Notes under the pieces: generated by a model
Seen by the model: the letters and a program-made list of their open reading frames with translations, nothing else
Databases searched by the model: none
Told to the model about the DNA's origin: nothing
Translations under genes and position numbers: made by a program
Shown: positions 5,287 through 9,718 of the stretch, one piece after another
Numbering within the stretch: position 1 is the first letter of the stretch
How the letters are laid out: each line of letters begins with the position of its first letter
Assembly (NCBI GenBank): GCA_003153875.1
Contig: PMBY01000495.1
Coordinates: 252-9,969 of the forward strand
Direction of reading: 5' to 3'
Length of the DNA: 9,718 nucleotides
Source of the DNA: Myxococcales bacterium
GTDB taxonomy: Bacteria > Myxococcota > Polyangia > Fen-1088

Positions 5287-6717
5287 ATGGATTTGAACCG
5301 GCTGTTGAAGAAATCCAGCACCGAGTGGTGGCTTGAGCCCACGGGTCGCATGCGCGTGCCGGGCATCCTTTTCGCCAGCGAGGATCTCGTGCGCGCGATG
5401 GACGAGAAGGTGCTTCAGCAGGTGGCCAACGTGGCGGGCTTGCCTGGGATCGTGCGCGCCTCTTTCGCGATGCCCGACGCGCACTGGGGCTACGGTTTCC
5501 CGATCGGCGGTGTGGCGGCATTCTCGGCAGAGGCAGGCGGCGTGATTTCGGCCGGCGGCGTGGGTTTTGATATTTCGTGCGGCGTGCGCACCTTGCGCAC
5601 CGGCCTTTCCATCGACGAGGTCGAGCCCCGGCGCGCAGCCCTGGCCGACGCGTTTTTTCGCGCAGTTCCCTGCGGGGTTGGCAGCACGGGCCCTGTGCGA
5701 TTGTCTGGCTCCGAACTCGACGACCTCATGCTGGGCGGCGCGCGCTGGTCGGTGAAGCGGGGCTTTGGTTGCGCGGCCGATCTGGAAACCATCGAAGAAG
5801 ATGGTGTGATGGCAGGGGCGGATCCCGATGCGGTTTCCCCGGAGGCCAAGCAACGGCAGCGCGATCAGCTTGGCACCCTGGGCTCGGGCAACCACTACCT
5901 GGAGGTACAGGAGGTAGTTGAGATCTTTGCGCCCGAGATCGCGGCCGCCTACCAACTTCGCGCCGGCGAGGTGGTGGTGAGCATCCACTGCGGCTCGCGC
6001 GGCCTGGGTCACCAGATCGGCACCGACTATCTCAAGTCCATGCTGACCGAGGCTGGCCGCCACGGGATTGCGCTGCCCGAGCGCGAGCTGGCTTGCGCGC
6101 CCATCGACTCAGCGCTGGGCCAGCGCTACTTGGGAGCCATGCGTGCGGCCATGAACTGCGCCATGGCCAACCGCCAGGTCATTGCGCACCTGGTGCGCGA
6201 GACTCTTGGCGAGATCTTCCCCACGGCCGATGTGACCCTGCTCTACGACGTCTCCCACAACACCTGCAAAGAGGAAGAGCATGAAGTCGACGGTCAGCCA
6301 CGCCGGCTCTTCGTTCATCGCAAGGGTGCCACGCGCGCATTCGGGCCAGGCCATCCCGCGGTCCCGGCTGCCTATCGTTCGGTGGGCCAGCCCGTGCTCA
6401 TCGGCGGCAGCATGGGGACTGCGTCCTATATTCTCGCGGGCACGACCGAGGGAATGGGCCGTGCCTTTGGCTCCGCGGTTCACGGCGCGGGTCGCAGCCT
6501 GAGCCGTCACGAGGCAACCAAGCGTTGGAAGGGCCGCGCCGTGGTCGACACGCTGGCTGGTCACGGCATTCTGATCCGCAGCCCATCTCTGCGCGGCGTG
6601 GCCGAGGAGGCGCCGGGCGCGTACAAGGATGTTGGCGCGGTCGTCGACGCCGCTGAACAGGCAGGACTGGCGCGCAAGGTGGCTCGCGTGCGGCCTCTGG
6701 TGTGCATCAAGGGTTAG
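5287..6717 (+). CDS. rtcB: RNA-splicing ligase RtcB (3'-phosphate / 5'-OH RNA ligase)
   Basis: The 476-aa cytoplasmic enzyme joins RNA ends carrying 3'-phosphate or 2',3'-cyclic phosphate to 5'-hydroxyl ends, using GTP and Mn2+. All key residues known from archaeal and bacterial RtcB are present: Asp95 and Cys98 in GFDISCG, Asn202 and His203 in GSGNHYLEV, His234 in IHCGSRGLGHQ, His324 in YDVSHNTCK, and the guanylated His399 in VHGAGRSLSR. The length is of the long type (about 480 aa), which usually works with archease, in contrast to the shorter E. coli form (about 408 aa). This fits the archease gene just upstream. GGAGGAGG overlaps the archease stop codon, eleven bases before the ATG, which suggests coupled translation. 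No rtcR or rtcA gene is seen in the window, so the typical E. coli style sigma-54 control cannot be inferred. The likely role is RNA repair or tRNA healing. Confidence 0.96.
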   Translation: MDLNRLLKKSSTEWWLEPTGRMRVPGILFASEDLVRAMDEKVLQQVANVAGLPGIVRASFAMPDAHWGYGFPIGGVAAFSAEAGGVISAGGVGFDISCGVRTLRTGLSIDEVEPRRAALADAFFRAVPCGVGSTGPVRLSGSELDDLMLGGARWSVKRGFGCAADLETIEEDGVMAGADPDAVSPEAKQRQRDQLGTLGSGNHYLEVQEVVEIFAPEIAAAYQLRAGEVVVSIHCGSRGLGHQIGTDYLKSMLTEAGRHGIALPERELACAPIDSALGQRYLGAMRAAMNCAMANRQVIAHLVRETLGEIFPTADVTLLYDVSHNTCKEEEHEVDGQPRRLFVHRKGATRAFGPGHPAVPAAYRSVGQPVLIGGSMGTASYILAGTTEGMGRAFGSAVHGAGRSLSRHEATKRWKGRAVVDTLAGHGILIRSPSLRGVAEEAPGAYKDVGAVVDAAEQAGLARKVARVRPLVCIKG

Positions 6718-6727
6718 AGAAAAGCCT

Positions 6728-6761
6728 GACTGACAGGGCCAATCAGTCTCAGATTTCTGAG
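6728..6761 (+). terminator. Two adjoining small hairpins after rtcB
   Basis: GACTGA (6728-6733) pairs with TCAGTC (6743-6748). Directly joined to it, CTCAGA (6748-6753) pairs with TCTGAG (6756-6761). The two stems share base 6748 and so may compete. They lie 10 bases after the rtcB stop. Neither is followed by a T-run, so a rho-independent terminator is doubtful; an RNA end-stabilising or attenuating role is possible. Confidence 0.3.
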
Positions 6762-6813
6762 GGACATGCGGGCAATTGCAGCGTTATTGCGGCAGAATGG
6801 TCTTCGTGGGTGG

Positions 6814-6829
6814 CGGCATCGGGTTTGCA
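6814..6829 (+). promoter_or_regulatory. Possible sigma-54 (-24/-12) promoter
   Basis: The bases CGGCATCGGGTTTGCA keep the GG and GC pairs exactly ten bases apart, with a full TTGCA at -12 and GGCA at -24. They match nine of the twelve informative positions of the sigma-54 consensus TGGCACGN4TTGCW. Transcription would start near 6840, about 35 bases before the ATG at 6875 and just upstream of its AAGGAG ribosome binding site. Sigma-54 promoters are frequent in Myxococcota. With no activator site recognised, the call stays tentative. Confidence 0.3.
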
Positions 6830-6874
6830 CAGGCAGGATTCAGTAGAAGCAACCGTCCCAAAGGAGCCCAAGCC

Positions 6875-8221
6875 ATGTTGAGCCACGCTTCGCGATCGTC
6901 GCGCCATGCTTTCCTGATTTCAGCCGCCGTCGGTCTGTTGGTTGGCGGGCTGGGCCGGACGGCCACAGCCAAGGACTGCACGACCAACTTGGATTGCGAC
7001 ACCGGTTACCAGTGCGTCACTCCTGCGTACGCCCCAACTGGCGGGGCGACGAGCGTCGGGTCCGGGGCGGCTACAGGGAGCGTCGACAACGGGACGGGCG
7101 GCGCAGGAGGAAGCGTGGCAAGCGCCGGGGGAGTTGTGGGGAGTTCCTGTCCCAAGGGAAGCAATTGTGTGGAGGTCCCCCCTCCGCCGACCCAAATGCC
7201 TATGCCCGTAGACGGAGGCTTTGTGTTCACGCCGGATGCTGGGGTGTTGCCCCCCGATCCCGTGCCCACGCCAATCACCGGCACCTGCGAGCCCGAGCCA
7301 ATCATCTGTACTACCGTGGCCGACTGTCCCAGCACGGATTTCGATTGCGTGATGGAGATGATGCCGACGATTGCTCCCACTTGTCCTGCGAACACGATCT
7401 GCCCGACTCCATCGCCGCCGGTCCCGCCCAGTACCTGCGTGGCCAAACCGCACGCGTGCAGCACGGCCGCTGACTGCCCGGCGCCTCTCACCTGCCAGGC
7501 TCTGTCCGGGACATGTACGGGTAGTGCGGCTGTGGGGCCCGACGGAAAGGTAATCACGACGTCAGAGACCTGCACCCCGGGACCGTCAGTCTGCTCTTGG
7601 AATCCGGTGAACTGTACGATTGACACCGGCTGCGCGGACCCGCTCTACCAGTGTGTGAAGGTCGGCGAGTCGAGTTGCGGCTCAAGCGGAGCCTGCGCAG
7701 CGAACGAGACCTGCGCGCCGCCGCCAACCTGCGACACCACACCGACTATGTTGTGCCTGCCCACGCTCGTCGACTGTGCCTGTGGTCCCTGTCCTGCGGG
7801 CGCGGCCTGTGGACCATGCCAGACCTGCCTGCCGGGTTGGAGCTGCTTCGACTTCGCGAGCATAGGCGGCGTGCCGTCGGCCTGGGGTTCCATCGCATCC
7901 AACAAGGCCTGCCTGCCCGACGGAATTGTCATGGCGGCCCAGGGGCACGCCGAGGTCAACGGTGAGTTCGGGGGGAGTTCGAGTTCGAGCGGTGGTGGTA
8001 CGCCGACTCTGAGCGCGGGCGATGCCGGTGTGGCCACCAACACGGGCCCGTCTTCGGTGATCCCGGTGCCACCCAGCACCAACCAAGGCGCTGGCAACGC
8101 CGCCAAGGACACAGTGACCCACTCGAGCGGTTGTGCCTACGGTGGCAGCGACGCCAGCAGTCCATGGCTGGCTCTGGCCATGATCGGGCTAGTCGCTCGG
8201 TTGGCTCGCCGACGTCGCTGA
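6875..8221 (+). CDS. Secreted Cys-rich protein with MYXO-CTERM sorting tail
   Basis: The 448-aa protein has a signal peptide (hydrophobic 12-27, likely cut near ATA at 30-32) and ends with a MYXO-CTERM-type tail: SGC with Cys420, a short linker, a hydrophobic segment from about 430 to 443, and RRRR. In Myxococcota such tails are thought to be processed by a rhombo- or CAAX-like sorting protease (myxosortase), leaving the protein at the cell surface through the Cys. Four modules of the form C-[TS]-x3-D/G-C-x5/6-C start at Cys35, Cys145, Cys195 and Cys247. A denser Cys/Gly stretch (CACGPCPAGAACGPCQTC) lies at 301-318. Pro/Gly/Ser linkers separate the parts, with a Ser/Gly tract at 366-375. The start is chosen for AAGGAG eight bases before the ATG; upstream in-frame starts would add 33 residues before the signal peptide. 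No enzyme domain is seen. It is probably an extracellular structural or binding protein, and the ligand is unknown. Confidence 0.85.
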   Translation: MLSHASRSSRHAFLISAAVGLLVGGLGRTATAKDCTTNLDCDTGYQCVTPAYAPTGGATSVGSGAATGSVDNGTGGAGGSVASAGGVVGSSCPKGSNCVEVPPPPTQMPMPVDGGFVFTPDAGVLPPDPVPTPITGTCEPEPIICTTVADCPSTDFDCVMEMMPTIAPTCPANTICPTPSPPVPPSTCVAKPHACSTAADCPAPLTCQALSGTCTGSAAVGPDGKVITTSETCTPGPSVCSWNPVNCTIDTGCADPLYQCVKVGESSCGSSGACAANETCAPPPTCDTTPTMLCLPTLVDCACGPCPAGAACGPCQTCLPGWSCFDFASIGGVPSAWGSIASNKACLPDGIVMAAQGHAEVNGEFGGSSSSSGGGTPTLSAGDAGVATNTGPSSVIPVPPSTNQGAGNAAKDTVTHSSGCAYGGSDASSPWLALAMIGLVARLARRRR

Positions 8222-8234
8222 TCAGGTTGGTGCG

Positions 8235-9641
8235 CTACCTTCGCTCGACGGCCTGTAGAACCGCGCGCAGCTTGGGGATCTCCTCGGTCTGCGCGCCCAC
8301 GATGACGTCCACGTCGCGACTACGGCGCTCGATGTGCAAGAGATCTCCCTGAGGCCGAATCAGGCGCCAGGCGTCCGGGCCGCCGCGCGCGATGCCTGCC
8401 CCCGGAAAACGTGGTTCCAGGGTGTCGAGATAGGCGGCCAGAAATCTCTCCGCATCGCCCTCGCTGTCCCAGCGTGTGGCCCACAGAACCAAGAATCGAC
8501 TAGCTCGTTTCCATGCCCAAAACCGATCGCCGCCCCATCCCGCAGCCGCTGCGTCGCCCGAGGGAAAATCCCAGGTCTTGAAATAGGCGCGCATGCCCAG
8601 CTCGCCCAGCACGTCGGTGGCGGCGGGCGTCTCGTTCAGGGCTGGCCGCGCGGCCGGCAAACTTATCGGGATGGGTGGATCGCGACCATCGAGAAACTTC
8701 TCGCGCGCGTGCAGGATTTGCTCAGTCGAGGCTGGCGGGTGTCGGTAGAGATCGTTGACCGCGGCCCAGCCGCCCCGCCCCCAAACCTCGGAAACCAGGG
8801 CTGCGCCTTTGAAGTACGGCTCGATGAGGGGCATGCTGATCAGAGGCGGCAGCTTGGTCATTTGATCAAGCTCGCGTCGCTCTTCTGGACTCAACTCGGC
8901 GGCGCTGCGGCCCCGGCGCGTGGCAGCCAGCAGCTCGAGCGGATCGGCCGCGCCCAACAGCGCCAGTGCCATGCGCACCCCCGCGACCCCGAGCGGACCA
9001 AGCTGCTTGGCCGCTCCCTCGCCACTGGCGGTTCGCCAAGCGAACATCATGAAGGTCGCCTCGCCTTCGGTCACGAACTGGCGGGCGGTGCGCTCATCTT
9101 CCGACAGGCCCAGCCGGTTGCCTTCACCGCCGTCGAATGTCTCCAGGTCGAAATGCTGGTCATCGAGCGCGTGGGTCAGCTCGTGCGCCACGATGATCTC
9201 ATCCACGTCCTTGTCACGCGCCTCGCCCACCACGCGAAACGCCTTGCTGCTCGGATCGTAATAGGCTGCCACCTGTGTAGTCAGCGCCTCCTCCAGCGTG
9301 GTCATCAGGTCGAAGCCCTGCGGGGCCAGGCCCAGGTCAGCGTAGGCGTGTGACAGCGCCTGGTTCTTCTCCGGCGGCAGCTCACGGCCCAGTTCCCCGT
9401 GAACCCATGCGCGGAAGTCCGCACGGCTCTGCGTGGACGAAGGGACCGAATGCTTGAAGGGCAGGGCGCGCAGCGCGGATAGCTCGGTCTCGATACGCGA
9501 GAAGTGCGCCACTGGGGACGCCGCATCGGGCGAGGCCGCGGCGGGCGTCGGTGCCACAGGATGGACCCGGGCGGGTGCGTGACAGCCCAGGCACAGGAGC
9601 ACGAGGAGGTAGGTGCGAGACATCGATGGGGCCATTAGCAT
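8235..9641 (-). CDS. Lipoprotein zinc metallopeptidase (HExxH)
   Basis: The 468-aa protein begins with a lipoprotein signal peptide whose lipobox LCLGC places the lipidated Cys at residue 20, and apart from Cys17 and Cys20 the protein lacks Cys. An Ala/Pro-rich tether (21-45) follows. The catalytic site is IIVAHELTHALDDQHFDLE at about 149-167, with zinc ligands His153 and His157 and catalytic Glu154. VTEGEAT at about 190-196 supplies the likely third, acidic ligand, as in gluzincin-type peptidases. AAYYDPSSKAFRVV just upstream (about 125-138) is typical of a group of uncharacterised deltaproteobacterial HExxH proteins. The substrate is unknown; envelope protein turnover is an inference. Three nearby ATGs (9641, 9635, 9623) are possible starts. 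9641 is chosen because AGGA lies ten bases before it and it gives a signal peptide of normal length. It converges with the MYXO-CTERM gene, 13 bases between stops. Confidence 0.85.
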   Translation of the reverse strand: MLMAPSMSRTYLLVLLCLGCHAPARVHPVAPTPAAASPDAASPVAHFSRIETELSALRALPFKHSVPSSTQSRADFRAWVHGELGRELPPEKNQALSHAYADLGLAPQGFDLMTTLEEALTTQVAAYYDPSSKAFRVVGEARDKDVDEIIVAHELTHALDDQHFDLETFDGGEGNRLGLSEDERTARQFVTEGEATFMMFAWRTASGEGAAKQLGPLGVAGVRMALALLGAADPLELLAATRRGRSAAELSPEERRELDQMTKLPPLISMPLIEPYFKGAALVSEVWGRGGWAAVNDLYRHPPASTEQILHAREKFLDGRDPPIPISLPAARPALNETPAATDVLGELGMRAYFKTWDFPSGDAAAAGWGGDRFWAWKRASRFLVLWATRWDSEGDAERFLAAYLDTLEPRFPGAGIARGGPDAWRLIRPQGDLLHIERRSRDVDVIVGAQTEEIPKLRAVLQAVERR

Positions 9642-9674
9642 ATCTTGCCCATCCTGTCTCAAGGCGAGACCGGA

Positions 9675-9680
9675 TATACT
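9675..9680 (+). promoter_or_regulatory. Possible -10 box in the gap right of the metallopeptidase
   Basis: TATACT matches the -10 consensus at five of six bases and sits 16 bases before the possible TTG start at 9697. No -35 box at 16-18 bases is convincing. Read on the other strand, the overlapping TATATC could serve the metallopeptidase gene. Confidence 0.25.
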
Positions 9681-9696
9681 CGCCGACGAGGAAACT

Positions 9697-9718
9697 TTGA
9701 TCGGTCGCAGCATCGGCA
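9697..9718 (+). CDS. Possible start of a Ser/Thr protein kinase gene (cut by window edge)
   Basis: A TTG at 9697 follows GAGGA with a four-base spacer and opens a frame reading (M)IGRSIG before the window ends. 'M-I-G-R-x-I-G' directly before a tyrosine is a common beginning of Hanks-type Ser/Thr kinases in Myxococcota. Seven codons are far too few for proof, the spacing to the ribosome binding site is short, and TTG is a weaker start. The gene would be divergent from the metallopeptidase. This is a guess from pattern memory. Confidence 0.3.

Noticed and set aside
4303..6063. A 586-codon open frame on the minus strand across archease and rtcB
   Set aside because: It lies antisense to two genes with full sets of conserved residues, has no recognisable domain and reads His/Arg/Ala-rich. 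High GC keeps antisense frames open.
6776..6874. Upstream TTG start adding 33 residues to the MYXO-CTERM protein
   Set aside because: It would put 33 residues before the signal peptide. AAGGAG before the ATG at 6875 decides the start.

Overview
The window is high-GC bacterial DNA with dense genes on both strands, and it most likely comes from a member of the Myxococcota. The strongest sign is the 448-aa secreted protein at 6875-8221. It ends in a Gly-Cys motif, a short hydrophobic stretch and a run of four Arg, which is the MYXO-CTERM type of sorting tail, and it carries spaced Cys modules common in secreted proteins of that phylum. A Lys/Ala-rich secreted protein, a lipoprotein metallopeptidase and the possible first codons of a Ser/Thr kinase at the right edge fit the same picture. 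The species cannot be named from the sequence.

Layout from left to right. Bases 1-195 (minus) hold the N-terminus of a DUF362-family protein cut by the window edge. Bases 367-570 (minus) look like the 3' remnant of a secreted-protein gene. Bases 603-867 form a hairpin-rich, repeat-like stretch with two identical 25-base palindromes 78 bases apart. Bases 893-1378 (minus) encode a small low-complexity secreted protein. It is divergent from pyruvate kinase (1509-2921, plus), and both could be driven from the 130-base gap between them. Pyruvate kinase converges with a B12-binding-like radical SAM protein (2925-4796, minus), leaving 3 bases between the stop codons. That gene is divergent, across 43 bases, from an archease-rtcB pair (4840-6717, plus). 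After a 157-base gap with two small hairpins and a possible sigma-54 promoter comes the MYXO-CTERM protein (6875-8221, plus). It converges, 13 bases apart, with a lipoprotein metallopeptidase (8235-9641, minus). The last bases (9697-9718, plus) may start another gene.

The clearest functional unit is archease plus RtcB: RtcB joins RNA 3'-phosphate (or 2',3'-cyclic phosphate) ends to 5'-OH ends, and archease activates it. All metal and guanylate-binding residues of RtcB that I know are present. The radical SAM gene next to it has no assigned substrate; its placement is suggestive but proves no link. Pyruvate kinase is ordinary central metabolism. The secreted proteins and the lipoprotein protease belong to the cell envelope. 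I did not find tRNA, rRNA, CRISPR, transposase or phage genes. The least explained parts are the repeat element with the adjacent gene remnant, and the radical SAM protein with its CX4CX2C cluster site.
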